Positions 17,626 through 25,917 of a DNA stretch of 64,000 nt are shown in pieces. Within the stretch, counting starts at the first letter, position 1; each line of letters starts with the position of its first letter. The notes beneath the pieces are model-generated. The model ran no database searches. It had not been told where the DNA came from and saw nothing but the letters and a program-made list of their open reading frames with translations. The position numbers were made by a program, and so were the translations under genes. The DNA is from Legionella_A sp963772805. GTDB taxonomy: Bacteria; Pseudomonadota; Gammaproteobacteria; Legionellales; Legionellaceae. Where the stretch lies: the NCBI GenBank assembly GCA_963772805.1, contig CAVYYU010000008.1, positions 806,001-870,000 of the forward strand, in the 5' to 3' direction.

Positions 17626-17816
17626 ATGATGTGAATTCCAGATGCTCGAAAATGTGTGCTACACCAATTGCACAAACGAACGTTTTTGAGAAATAAAATT
17701 TGATCGGATTAAATGGCCTAGTTTGTTGGGCTCCCTAATTCTCAATAACCATTCTTGATATTGCTTTCTTGCTGCCTTATACTTGATATGAGTTTCGAGA
17801 ATAGGATAATAAGTTA
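17626..17816. other. Spacer between TniA remnant and DUF4160 gene
   Basis: No gene seen. It probably holds the promoter for the DUF4160/DUF2442/resolvase operon; AGGATAA before 17817 is the likely ribosome binding site. Confidence 0.4.
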
Positions 17817-18077
17817 ATGCCAACGATTAGTGCATTTTATGGAATACTTATCCAAATGTTTTGGGGTGATCATGCGCCACCTCATTTTCATGCCTTATAT
17901 GCGGAATATGAAGTGCTCATTGATATTCACACACTCGAAGTGGTTCGTGGCACCATGCCTCGTCGAGCATTGGCTTTAGTGTTGGAATGGGCATTCCAAC
18001 ATCGCGCAGAATTACTTGAGGATTGGACATTATGCGAAAAAAATCAATCACCAAAGAAAATATCGCCCCTAGAATAG
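17817..18077 (+). CDS. DUF4160 protein (possible toxin-antitoxin partner)
   Basis: An 86-residue protein matching the DUF4160 pattern: M-P-T-I-S-A-F-Y-G-I at the start, then D-H-A-P-P-H-F-H-A, Y-A-E-Y-E-V-L-I-D-I and R-A-L-A-L-V-L-E-W-A. DUF4160 genes are usually paired with DUF2442, as here, where the next gene overlaps by about 46 bp. The pair is often listed as a toxin-antitoxin candidate, but I know of no settled activity. Within a transposon it could serve as a maintenance module. Confidence 0.85.
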   Translation: MPTISAFYGILIQMFWGDHAPPHFHALYAEYEVLIDIHTLEVVRGTMPRRALALVLEWAFQHRAELLEDWTLCEKNQSPKKISPLE

Positions 18078-18349
18078 TGTGTACTGCTCCTTGGCGACTA
18101 ACTAAAGTCAAACCGTTGTCGAATTATGAACTTGAAGTTGAGTTTAATGATGGCACACACGGTTTTGTTGAAATGATTACATTAATAATGAGTGATCGTG
18201 CGGGGGTTTTTGCGGCACTTAGAGATAAGGCTATATTTAACCAGGCCCATCTTGAATATGGGGTATTAACTTGGCCTGGAGAAATTGATTTAGCACCGGA
18301 TGCGATGTTTGACGCTGTTAAAAAAACTGGGCGCTGGGTTTTGCAATAG
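18032..18349 (+). CDS. DUF2442 protein
   Basis: A 105-residue protein of the DUF2442 family: V-K-P-L-S-N-Y-E-L-E-V-E-F-N-D-G-T, then F-A-A-L-R-D-K-A-I-F-N-Q-A and G-V-L-T-W-P-G-E-I-D-L-A-P-D. GAGG at 18018-18021 sets the ATG at 18032 as the start; a TTG at 18023 is too close to it. The gene overlaps DUF4160 and stops ten bases before the resolvase start, so the three genes look like one operon. Confidence 0.85.
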   Translation: MRKKSITKENIAPRIVCTAPWRLTKVKPLSNYELEVEFNDGTHGFVEMITLIMSDRAGVFAALRDKAIFNQAHLEYGVLTWPGEIDLAPDAMFDAVKKTGRWVLQ

Positions 18350-18359
18350 AGGATTTGTT

Positions 18360-18920
18360 ATGTTGGTTGGTTATGCACGTGTTTCAACCGTCGATCAAAA
18401 TTTAGAGCTCCAACTTTCTGCTTTGAAAGAGGTTGGTTGTGAAAAACTTTATCAGGATCAAATATCAGGAACGAAGACAAATCGTCCTGGACTTAGTATG
18501 GCTCTTGAGGTATTAAGAAAAAATGACACTTTGGTTGTCTGGAAATTAGATCGATTAGGTCGAACTGTAAAAGGGCTAATCGATTTAGTGAATCACCTTC
18601 ATCAAAAAGAAATTCATTTTAAAAGTCTTACTGATAACGTTGACACATCCACACCATCGGGTCGTTTCTTTTTCCATGTTATGGCAAGCCTTGCGCAAAT
18701 GGAGCGTGAATTAATGGCGGAAAGAACTAAAGCGGGTTTGGCTGCCGCTAAGTCACAGGGGCGTGTTGGCGGTCGCAAACGGAAAATGACTCAAAGCAAG
18801 ATAGAGTCAGCTAAACAGTTACTTGCTTCTGGTACGTTACCTAAAGATGTTGCACAAAATCTCGGTATATCTGTACCGACTTTGTATCGCTGGATCCCTG
18901 CCTCAACTAATTTAACTTAA
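18360..18920 (+). CDS. tnpR: Serine resolvase/recombinase
   Basis: A 186-residue small serine recombinase. Its catalytic N-terminal domain has V-G-Y-A-R-V-S-T-V-D-Q (nucleophile Ser), V-W-K-L-D-R-L-G-R and S-P-S/T-G-R-F-F-F type residues (D-T-S-T-P-S-G-R-F). A C-terminal helix-turn-helix reads T-L-P-K-D-V-A-Q-N-L-G-I-S-V-P-T-L-Y-R-W. It would resolve transposon cointegrates at a res site. It may belong to the Tn3 element (tnpR) or to the Tn402-like unit (tniR), since it lies inside the latter's inverted ends. The true start is the ATG at 18360; an upstream in-frame start would overlap DUF2442. Confidence 0.85.
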   Translation: MLVGYARVSTVDQNLELQLSALKEVGCEKLYQDQISGTKTNRPGLSMALEVLRKNDTLVVWKLDRLGRTVKGLIDLVNHLHQKEIHFKSLTDNVDTSTPSGRFFFHVMASLAQMERELMAERTKAGLAAAKSQGRVGGRKRKMTQSKIESAKQLLASGTLPKDVAQNLGISVPTLYRWIPASTNLT

Positions 18921-19105
18921 ATGAATTGGTAGTTAAATTGACTTGTATACATAGCAAACCGCACCGTTTTATCTTTCTGTTGACATCCACTTTGACAATC
19001 TGCTGACATCGACTTAGAAAAGTGCCAATAAGGATCAAAAGTATTGATTTTTGCATGGCCATAAACTACTGTTTTCGGCCACTTATAAGATAGCCAAAAA
19101 TTGAC

Positions 19106-22087
19106 ATGACTGCAATCCATGAGACAGCTTATCCTCGATTAAAACCTAATCCGAGCACAGATGAGCTTGAGAAAAATTTCAAGCCAACCTATGACGAAAT
19201 ATTTTTAATGGAAGATAGTACTAAGTCGTCATTATCGGACGTTTATAAATTAGGCTTCATTTTGACACTGAAATGTTTCCAATGCCTTGGCTATGTGGTT
19301 AACATTCAAAAAATACCAGACGTCATTGTTAATTATATTAGTCAGGCAATGGGAATTCAAAATGTCCTCGATTTAAATATCTATTCGCCTTCTGCCAAAA
19401 AACGGCATCGAAAGATCATTTTAAAATATCTTGATATCTCAGATGATAGAAAAAAGCAGAGGATGTATTTAAAGGAGTGCGCGCTAAAATCAGCATCATT
19501 TAAAGAAAGTCTCGCCGATATTATTAACGATATGATTGAAACCTTAGTTAAGGAGCGCTTCGAGTTACCTGGGTTTAGTACATTAGAACGCCTAGCGCGA
19601 GCAGCTAGAGTTATTGTTAATACCAGGCTCTGCGAGAAAATTACTGGTAACCTTGATGATAAATCTAAAGATCTTCTTGATAGTCTATTTGAGACATCAC
19701 TTGCTCCAGATAAAGCAACAACTGGCTGGGACTTTTTAAAACAGGAAATGAAAAGCCCAACCACAAATAACGTTAAACTATTTGTCACTAACTTAGAATT
19801 ATTAAAAAAATGGAAGGCAGAGGCTCCAGCGTCAACTCATGAGACCCCGGCCCATCGACTCGAGCAATTTGTAAATGAAGCTATAGCCCTTGATAGCGCT
19901 GATATGAAAAATATTAAGCCCGAAAAACGATATGCATTAGCAGCAACACTACTCCATTTTAAACTTGCTCAAGGATTAGATGATATCGCTACGGTTATGA
20001 TTCGTTGGTTGCGGAAAATGCGGCATGAGGCAAAGGTAGCTCTTGATGAATATACGCTATCAAAGAAAACTGAGACTGATTGTTTGGTTAATACTTTACT
20101 TGGAGTTTTGCTTGCATCTAATAACCCAGGCACTCCTTCCGAGAAACTAGCGGCTATTGAAAGCAGCTTACCCGAAGATAAAAATGGAATCATCTATCAA
20201 TGTGAGAAGTATTTAGCTTATGCGAGTGATAACTACTTGCCTTTTATGTTAAAGCTTTATCAAAATAAACGTTATGTTCTGTTTCAGTTGCTCGAACAGA
20301 TTAGTTTGCAATCAGCCTCAAAGGACAGGTCATTAGAATTGGCGGTTACTTTTATTATTAAAAATCGGCATAGTAAGCAAAAAACATTGTCAATCATCGC
20401 CCATGATTTTGATCAGTTAAGCTGGCTTAGTGAGAAGTGGTTTAATTTTGTTACAAGCCAAAAAAGACACGATGAAATTATGGAAGTAAACAAAAAGCAT
20501 TTTGAATTGGCGGTATTCAATGCATTAGCTGATGAAATTAATTGTGCGGATATGTTCCTACCGGATGCTAACAATTATGATGATCCCAATAAACCACTTA
20601 TTTCATGGGATGATTTTGATTCACAGCTCGAAGAGTATTGTAATTTAATTAAACAACCAAGCAAATCGTCTGATTTTATTGCTGCACTTCAAACTCAACA
20701 CTATGCTGCGGCAAAAAAAACAAATGATGGATTTTTGGCTAACGAATACCTAAGTATTGAAAACTCTGAACCCGTTTTAAAACGGGCCATCAGTAAAAAA
20801 GAAGATAAGGCTATAACGTCTTTTGTTGAACAAGTTTCATCCCGATTGCCACTGACAAATATTGTAGATGTATTTATTGATATTGAACAATGGCTCAGTA
20901 TCAGTAAAGACTTTAAACCATTGTCTGGTTATGATTCAAAAATTAAAGACTATGATATGCGGTTTGTTGCCACCTCTTTTTCCTATGGATGTAACGTTGG
21001 TCCTGTTCAAGCAGAGCGATGCTTACAAAAATACAGTCGTAAACAAATTGCCTGGCTATTCAACCACCACATCACAGACTATCGGCTAAGTAAGGCAACA
21101 GAAAAAATAATTAATGCCTACAATCAATTTGATCTGCCAAAATCATGGGGAACTGGTGAAACTGGTTCTGTCGATGGTACTTATTGGAATGTCTACACGA
21201 ACAATTTACTTGCAGAACACCACATTCGTTATGGCCAGTACGGTGGGATTGGTTACTACCATGTCTCGGATCAATACATCGCTCTATTCAGCAATTTTAT
21301 TCCTTGTGGAGTCTATGAGGCGACCTATATTTTTGATGGCATCATTGAAAATGAATCAGATATTCAACCTACAACAATCCATGGGGATACTGGTGCACAA
21401 AGTGAGGTGGTATTTGCCTTTGCTTACCTTCTCGCTATACAGCTTATGCCGAGAATTAGAAATTTCAAACACTTAAAATACTACAGGCCAATTATGAGTG
21501 ATGGTGTCGTACTTGAGCATATCGATAGTATTTTCACTAATGATAAGATTGATTGGGATTTGATAGAAGCACACTATTACGACATGCTACGCGTTGTGAT
21601 GTCCATTCGAAGTGGTAAAATCAAAGCCTCCACAATTTTACGAAAATTATGCACCCAAAGCCGAAAAAATAAAATTTACCAAGCATTTCGTGAGTTGGGG
21701 CGCGTTGTTAGAACTATGTTTTTACTCAACTATATCAACGATATTGATTTAAGGCGTTTAATTCAGGCGGCCACATGTAAAAGTGAGGAGTTCAATAATT
21801 TTATTGACTGGGTTTCCTTTGGCCGAGATGGAACAATTGAAGATAATTTACGAGCTAATCAGAAAAAAACCATTAATTTTGGTCGGCTTGTTGCGAATGC
21901 TGTTATGTTACATGTTATTGCAAACATGACTAATGTCATCAATGAATTAACTGAAGAAGGTATTGATGTTACTGAAAATATGAGGAATGGTTTATCCCCT
22001 TATCATGGTGGACATATAAACCGGTATGGAGTATTTCCATTGAGCATGAATAGAGACAAATTAAGGGTTGAATACAAGTTGAATTAA
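19106..22087 (+). CDS. tnpA: Tn3-family transposase TnpA
   Basis: A 993-residue protein, the usual Tn3 TnpA length. The N-terminal third is the DUF4158-type DNA-binding region. The C-terminal Tn3 DDE domain has D in G-S-V-D-G-T-Y-W, D in I-H-G-D-T-G-A-Q-S-E and E in a G-T-I-E-D-N-L-R segment near residue 912, followed by I-N-F-G-R-L-V-A-N-A. It cuts at the 41-bp repeats; the gene ends six bases before the right repeat. No lesion is visible, so the transposon may still be mobile. Confidence 0.92.
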   Translation: MTAIHETAYPRLKPNPSTDELEKNFKPTYDEIFLMEDSTKSSLSDVYKLGFILTLKCFQCLGYVVNIQKIPDVIVNYISQAMGIQNVLDLNIYSPSAKKRHRKIILKYLDISDDRKKQRMYLKECALKSASFKESLADIINDMIETLVKERFELPGFSTLERLARAARVIVNTRLCEKITGNLDDKSKDLLDSLFETSLAPDKATTGWDFLKQEMKSPTTNNVKLFVTNLELLKKWKAEAPASTHETPAHRLEQFVNEAIALDSADMKNIKPEKRYALAATLLHFKLAQGLDDIATVMIRWLRKMRHEAKVALDEYTLSKKTETDCLVNTLLGVLLASNNPGTPSEKLAAIESSLPEDKNGIIYQCEKYLAYASDNYLPFMLKLYQNKRYVLFQLLEQISLQSASKDRSLELAVTFIIKNRHSKQKTLSIIAHDFDQLSWLSEKWFNFVTSQKRHDEIMEVNKKHFELAVFNALADEINCADMFLPDANNYDDPNKPLISWDDFDSQLEEYCNLIKQPSKSSDFIAALQTQHYAAAKKTNDGFLANEYLSIENSEPVLKRAISKKEDKAITSFVEQVSSRLPLTNIVDVFIDIEQWLSISKDFKPLSGYDSKIKDYDMRFVATSFSYGCNVGPVQAERCLQKYSRKQIAWLFNHHITDYRLSKATEKIINAYNQFDLPKSWGTGETGSVDGTYWNVYTNNLLAEHHIRYGQYGGIGYYHVSDQYIALFSNFIPCGVYEATYIFDGIIENESDIQPTTIHGDTGAQSEVVFAFAYLLAIQLMPRIRNFKHLKYYRPIMSDGVVLEHIDSIFTNDKIDWDLIEAHYYDMLRVVMSIRSGKIKASTILRKLCTQSRKNKIYQAFRELGRVVRTMFLLNYINDIDLRRLIQAATCKSEEFNNFIDWVSFGRDGTIEDNLRANQKKTINFGRLVANAVMLHVIANMTNVINELTEEGIDVTENMRNGLSPYHGGHINRYGVFPLSMNRDKLRVEYKLN

Positions 22088-22093
22088 AATAGC

Positions 22094-22134
22094 ACATCAA
22101 ACGGACCTTTTCGTCAGAATCCCGGCCGACCCTC
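22094..22134 (-). repeat. Tn3 inverted repeat, right
   Basis: Reverse complement of 12846-12886 with two mismatches. AAGTA follows at 22135-22139. Confidence 0.92.
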
Positions 22135-22411
22135 AAGTATCGCTGAACTTACGGCAAGTCTGCGTGACTAATGACAGTGCTAGCCTATAGCCTCGAGAAA
22201 TTGGAGAGGCTACGCCATGAACAAAGACTTGGATAAACTGACGTCCGTCAAACAAGCGTTCGCTCATTGGCAATCTACTCATTCAAACCAAGGTAAAATC
22301 TCTGATTATCTATGGGAGCAAGCAAATAAGCTGTTAGATAATTACTCAGAAGTGGACCCCAAAAATGAGACAGTGGTGTAGAATAGAAACCATTGTAGTT
22401 GGGGTTAAAAA

Positions 22412-22696
22412 ATGGCTCATAAGAAGTTCAGTTCAGAATTTAAAGCAAAAGTTGCACTAGAAGCCTTGAAAGGTCATAAAACGACCAATGAAATAGCATC
22501 GGAATTTGAAGTGCATCCAACGCAAATTAATCAATGGAAAAGGCTGTTATTGGAAGGCAGTAAGCATTTATTTAGTGGCAAGAATGAAAAGGACGTGGAG
22601 TCACTAGAAAAAGAACGAGAGAAACTTTACACCCAAATAGGCCAGTTAGCCGTCGAGTTGGATTGGCTTAAAAAAAAGACTGGCCATTTAAGTTAA
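22412..22696 (+). CDS. IS3 OrfA
   Basis: A 94-residue protein with the IS3 helix-turn-helix (F-S-S-E-F-K-A-K-V-A-L-E-A-L-K, then E-V-H-P-T-Q-I-N-Q-W-K) and a C-terminal coiled coil. Near the end, CTT AAA AAA AAG ACT gives an A8G slippery run. After a -1 shift the frame stays open into orfB (...K-D-W-P-F-K-L-S-V-K-E-K-K-A-M-I-D). This is the usual way IS3 elements make the OrfAB transposase. Confidence 0.88.
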   Translation: MAHKKFSSEFKAKVALEALKGHKTTNEIASEFEVHPTQINQWKRLLLEGSKHLFSGKNEKDVESLEKEREKLYTQIGQLAVELDWLKKKTGHLS

Positions 22697-22716
22697 GTGT
22701 GAAGGAGAAAAAAGCG

Positions 22717-23550
22717 ATGATCGACCCAACACATGCTGTTATCAGCATTGCTCGTCAATGCGAGTTAATTCAGTTATCACGTGCCAGTTATTATCGGGCG
22801 GCTAATAACGACCCAATTGCCGAGACCCCTGAAAATTTGGAGCTAATGCGATTAATTGATGAGGAGTATACCCGGCATCCATTTTATGGCAGCAGACAGC
22901 TTCGTAACTACTTGCGTCGGCAAGGGTATCCTGTTAATCGTAAACGTGTACAACGCTTAATGAGGCTTATGGGCATCATGTCCGTCGCCCCTAAACCGAA
23001 TACCAGCAAAAAGGGGAAGGCGCATAAAATATATCCATATCTGCTACGAGATTTGGCTATTGTTAAACCTAATCAAGTTTGGTGCACAGATCTGACGTAT
23101 ATCCGCATGCATGGTGGCTTTGTGTATTTAGTGGCTGTTATGGATTGGTACAGCCGTAAAGTATTATCCTGGGAGGTATCCAACACCATGGATGATAATT
23201 TTTGTGTGAGTGCGCTAGAAAGCGCTATCAGACGCTATGGCGCACCTAGTATTTTCAATACGGATCAAGGCTCCCAATTTACTGGTAAGGCTTTTATTAA
23301 GGTGTTGGAGGACAATGAAATCAAGATCAGCATGGATGGAAAAGGATGCTGGGTGGACAATGTGTTCATTGAAAGACTGTGGCGCTCTGTTAAATATGAA
23401 GATGTGTATTTAAAAGAATATCCGACGGTGATAGCATTGCGTCATGGGTTACGTGAGTATTTTCGGTTTTATAATGACGAAAGGCCCCATGAATCACTTG
23501 GAAAATGTACGCCATCAGAGTTTTACGATGGACTTAGAGTAGCCGCATGA
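22717..23550 (+). CDS. IS3 OrfB transposase
   Basis: 277 residues from the ATG at 22717, which has AAGGAG eight bases upstream; an upstream GTG at 22699 is possible. The HTH_21 segment is followed by an rve core with D in C-T-D-L-T-Y-I, D in F-N-T-D-Q-G-S-Q-F and E in F-I-E-R-L-W-R-S, and by D-E-R-P-H-E-S-L-G near the end. It is intact and resembles the OrfB at 4.1 kb but is a distinct subtype with different inverted repeats. Confidence 0.88.
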   Translation: MIDPTHAVISIARQCELIQLSRASYYRAANNDPIAETPENLELMRLIDEEYTRHPFYGSRQLRNYLRRQGYPVNRKRVQRLMRLMGIMSVAPKPNTSKKGKAHKIYPYLLRDLAIVKPNQVWCTDLTYIRMHGGFVYLVAVMDWYSRKVLSWEVSNTMDDNFCVSALESAIRRYGAPSIFNTDQGSQFTGKAFIKVLEDNEIKISMDGKGCWVDNVFIERLWRSVKYEDVYLKEYPTVIALRHGLREYFRFYNDERPHESLGKCTPSEFYDGLRVAA

Positions 23551-23905
23551 TCGTAGAAAACGGCATGCTCTTAATGACTAAAATACCTTACGTGCAAGCA
23601 GTATCAACGAGCTTCCTTCGTTCCTCAGGACTCCTCATTGACACCGCTTTCTCTACAGGTAACCTGTCATCAGACGCAATGCCTCGGTGTTCCAATATAT
23701 TGGACACTATCTAAATAGTAAGGGATCGTTGTCTCACCGATGGGGTCCACTTCTCTCCCCTGCCAAAATCTGTGGCGTACTGCAGATTAGCCATGCTCAA
23801 ATCAAAGAAAATTTAAGGCCCAAAGATGACTTTGATATTCAATTTACGGTGCCACGTAAATCAACAAAGCACTATTGTAGCGCTTCCGTTTGCTTCTGGA
23901 TGAGA

Positions 23906-25018
23906 TCAAGAGATCACGCAGTATTTATTTTTTGCAGAAGATTCAATCTCCTGCGTTGGCTTCAGTAATCTCTGCTTGATCTCTGTTAACTCTAACGTTC
24001 TCACTTTACATAAGGCCTCTATCGCCTCCAGGCCGCACCCCGCCCCACCGAGATACTGGTAATTATTCTCAGGGGGTATCGCCCGCTTCGAAAACATGAA
24101 CCCGCTATGCAATTTACCCATCCCGCGATATAAGGCAAAAGAATAACCGAGATTACCCGCCCCAACATTTGAGAAAACCTGTCCAGTAACATAAGTACCG
24201 TAAGGACGGTCAGGTTTACAATACTGGAAATCAAAACTCCTGGGTAATTTTTTTTCTTTAAATGATGGCGTAGGGACAAGTGAACGATACGGGTGACAAT
24301 ATTCATTTGCCACATGCGCCGGCATATTCCTCTGCGCACCACCCACCTGTTTGCACCAATAATATTTATTCTCTTGATAATTCCGTCCCTCATAATTATC
24401 TACATACGTCTGCAACGCTGCAACTAACGGTGAAAAATCATAATTAGATGATTTCTCTTCTATTGATGTTTCTTTCAGTTTACCTGCTATTTCAGACTTT
24501 TCTTCAGAACCATCTTGTTTTTGTACCTGAATACCACGATCCTTTTTTTGTGTCACAATCATCGTACCGTTTTTTTCAAGGTCATTGAGCTGATCCCATG
24601 CTTCTTTATTATCAGGCACGTAGCGCAACAGCATTCTTAACATGTGAGTATCAAGAGCCCATGCTGCATATTGAATGGCAGATATTTTTTTAAATTTTCT
24701 TTCAGAATAATCTGTGACATCCGCTTTTACAGACGCTAAACCAGGATTAATTTTCAACATATTTTCAGCTTCATCCTGCTTTCCATAAGTTACATGTTGT
24801 ACTAATTTTCTCACCGCTAATTGATTCTTAAGCGGCGTATTGAAAAGCTTACAACTTGTTGAAAGAGAAGCTACATCCGGTAATGTAAGTTTGGACGCTA
24901 CCATGAGAATGAGATCATCAGGAAGGACAGCCGCCGATGATGCATATGAAGATACAACTGATTGATTGCCTGGATCAAATGGATACTTTCTTTTTCTATT
25001 AAACACTCTGTCAAACAT
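23906..25018 (-). CDS. F-box protein with C-terminal CaaX box (AnkB-like effector candidate)
   Basis: A 370-residue protein. Residues 32-70 (L-P-D-D-L-I-L-M-V-A-S-K-L-T-L-P-D-V-A-S-L) form an F-box, the motif that docks to Skp1 in eukaryotic SCF ubiquitin ligases. Residues ~75-135 look like one or two degenerate ankyrin-type helical pairs (Y-A-A-W-A-L-D-T-H-M-L-R-M-L-L-R-Y-V). The last four residues are C-V-I-S, a good CaaX box for host prenylation and membrane anchoring. F-box plus CaaX is the design of L. pneumophila AnkB, a Dot/Icm effector. Prenylation, Skp1 binding and secretion are inferences from motifs. No bacterial function for these signals is likely. The gene is intact; a broken ORF and IS3 lie just downstream. 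Confidence 0.8.
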   Translation of the reverse strand: MFDRVFNRKRKYPFDPGNQSVVSSYASSAAVLPDDLILMVASKLTLPDVASLSTSCKLFNTPLKNQLAVRKLVQHVTYGKQDEAENMLKINPGLASVKADVTDYSERKFKKISAIQYAAWALDTHMLRMLLRYVPDNKEAWDQLNDLEKNGTMIVTQKKDRGIQVQKQDGSEEKSEIAGKLKETSIEEKSSNYDFSPLVAALQTYVDNYEGRNYQENKYYWCKQVGGAQRNMPAHVANEYCHPYRSLVPTPSFKEKKLPRSFDFQYCKPDRPYGTYVTGQVFSNVGAGNLGYSFALYRGMGKLHSGFMFSKRAIPPENNYQYLGGAGCGLEAIEALCKVRTLELTEIKQRLLKPTQEIESSAKNKYCVIS

Positions 25019-25442
25019 TAGCTTGTGCCTCGTTTGGGTTTTGTTGATTTATGATATTACACAGTTGATTTTGACTTTGCAGTAAAATAACGTTGATTCA
25101 TTATTTTCACCAACCAACCAACCTATTGATTTCATTATGTCAATTAATTAGCCTTGCCGCCATTGATAAGAGCAGGGCAGCTAAATGACACCAGCAAAAG
25201 AATTACCGAAGGTCATTGAAAAATCACAAGATGAGTATGAAGTGGCTTTCAATTCCCTTTAAGATGGATGAGGAATCAAAACAACTGGGGCATGATGAAA
25301 AGCAGCGTTTGCTTTACCGATGTTTGCATCCTATTGCTAAAGGCAAAAACAATACCACTGAATGGAGAGCTGCCTAGCTTAGGCTTACACAGTGCCTGTA
25401 AGCCATCAATTCCCTTTCTAAAATCAACCGGCTTAACGTCTA
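25019..25442. other. Gene-free stretch, possible IS66 remnants
   Basis: Several short broken frames, for example from 25184 (M-T-P-A-K-E-L-P-K-V-I-E-K) to about 25264, suggest a degraded transposon gene. I cannot identify it with confidence. TA at 25441-25442 is the IS5 target duplication. Confidence 0.35.
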
Positions 25443-25515
25443 GGGGCTGTTGACATTTGATCTCCCCGTCGCCGACGTACCGCGGTTTATCCGCGGTATC
25501 CAGGAGACCCTCATG

Positions 25516-25809
25516 TCAAGTGCATATTTCTTCGTATAAATCGCGCCATGTTGGATTAAGCTCTTCGATTAAATTGAGTTTCCACTTCCTGCACCAATTT
25601 TTGAAGCGTGTTTCACGTCTGGCAGCTTCTAAATAAGTACTATGAATCTCATAATAGACCAGCATATGTACATTATATTGTGCTGTAACGCTGCTGGGGA
25701 TCACCTTATTTTTATGTTCCCAGACTCGTTTGATAAGATCCGATGTTGCGCCAACATAAAGTGTGCCATTGCGTTTGCTGGCTAAAATATATGCGTACGA
25801 TGATCTCAT
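25516..25809 (-). CDS. GIY-YIG nuclease-like protein (YhbQ/COG2827 type)
   Basis: A 97-residue single-domain GIY-YIG protein. The signature is Y-A-Y-I-L-A-S-K-R-N-G-T-L-Y-V-G, followed by the catalytic Arg in D-L-I-K-R-V-W-E-H-K, and the domain ends N-P-T-W-R-D-L-Y-E-E-I. Stand-alone proteins of this type are common in Proteobacteria; some nick DNA in vitro but their cell role is unsettled. It lies inside the terminal repeats of the IS5 element, about 12 bp from the inner edge of the left one, and points the same way as the transposase. It may be a passenger or may help the element. Confidence 0.85.
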   Translation of the reverse strand: MRSSYAYILASKRNGTLYVGATSDLIKRVWEHKNKVIPSSVTAQYNVHMLVYYEIHSTYLEAARRETRFKNWCRKWKLNLIEELNPTWRDLYEEICT

Positions 25810-25917
25810 ACTATTTCCTTAGGATGAGTAGACGCCTGCTCTGTCGATAGGTGGCGGGGTCCATACTATTACGTCAGTTGGACTAGATTGAAATTATATC
25901 AATAAATCATAGATAAC

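Larger units (their letters stand above)
16990..19027. mobile_element. Decayed Tn402/Tn5053-like (Tn7 superfamily) unit
   Basis: Bounded by 28-bp inverted ends (16990-17017 and 19000-19027; one mismatch) starting TGTCAC or TGGCAC. The left end carries repeated GATGTCAGC-like motifs (near 17005, 17071, 17092, 17122) and the right end at least two more. Arrays of transposase-binding repeats and TGT starts are typical of Tn402/Tn5053 and Tn7 relatives. Inside are a truncated TniA-like gene, the DUF4160/DUF2442 pair and a serine recombinase; tniB and tniQ are absent. I see no target duplication. Confidence 0.6.
12846..22134 (+). mobile_element. Tn3-family transposon with effector-like cargo
   Basis: A 9289-bp unit bounded by 41-bp inverted repeats that begin GAGGGTCGGCCGGG (39 of 41 matching) and by the 5-bp AAGTA duplication that Tn3 elements make. 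It encodes a full-length Tn3 transposase at the right end, a serine resolvase, a DUF4160/DUF2442 pair, a decayed Tn402/Tn5053-like unit, and a clan-CD-protease-like/ankyrin gene split by an ISAs1 element. The intact repeats and duplication indicate that the whole unit moved as one. Confidence 0.92.
22348..23754 (+). mobile_element. IS3-family insertion sequence 2
   Basis: A 1407-bp element with perfect AGAAGTGGACCCC inverted ends (22348-22360, 23742-23754), followed by a further shared TGAGACA. It is flanked by a 3-bp CTC duplication (22345-22347, 23755-23757). About 190 bp after orfB are non-coding. Confidence 0.87.
22217..23968 (+). pseudogene. Small IS66-associated-like ORF split by IS3
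   Basis: An ATG at 22217 opens a frame M-N-K-D-L-D-K-L-T-S-V-K-Q-A-F that is cut at 22347 by the IS3. Removing the IS and one CTC copy restores the frame as L-L-D-N-Y-S-P-A-K-I-C-G-V-L-Q-I-S and it continues to about 23968. The last part overlaps the end of the F-box gene on the other strand, so the native stop was probably lost. The L-Q-I-S-H-A-Q-I-K segment looks like a helix-turn-helix of the accessory ORFs found with IS66 elements. The identification is weak, the interruption is clear. Confidence 0.5.

Noticed and set aside
22800..23690. Second gene in the non-coding tail of the IS3 after orfB
   Set aside because: Only short frames with no start signals; it is the IS end region.
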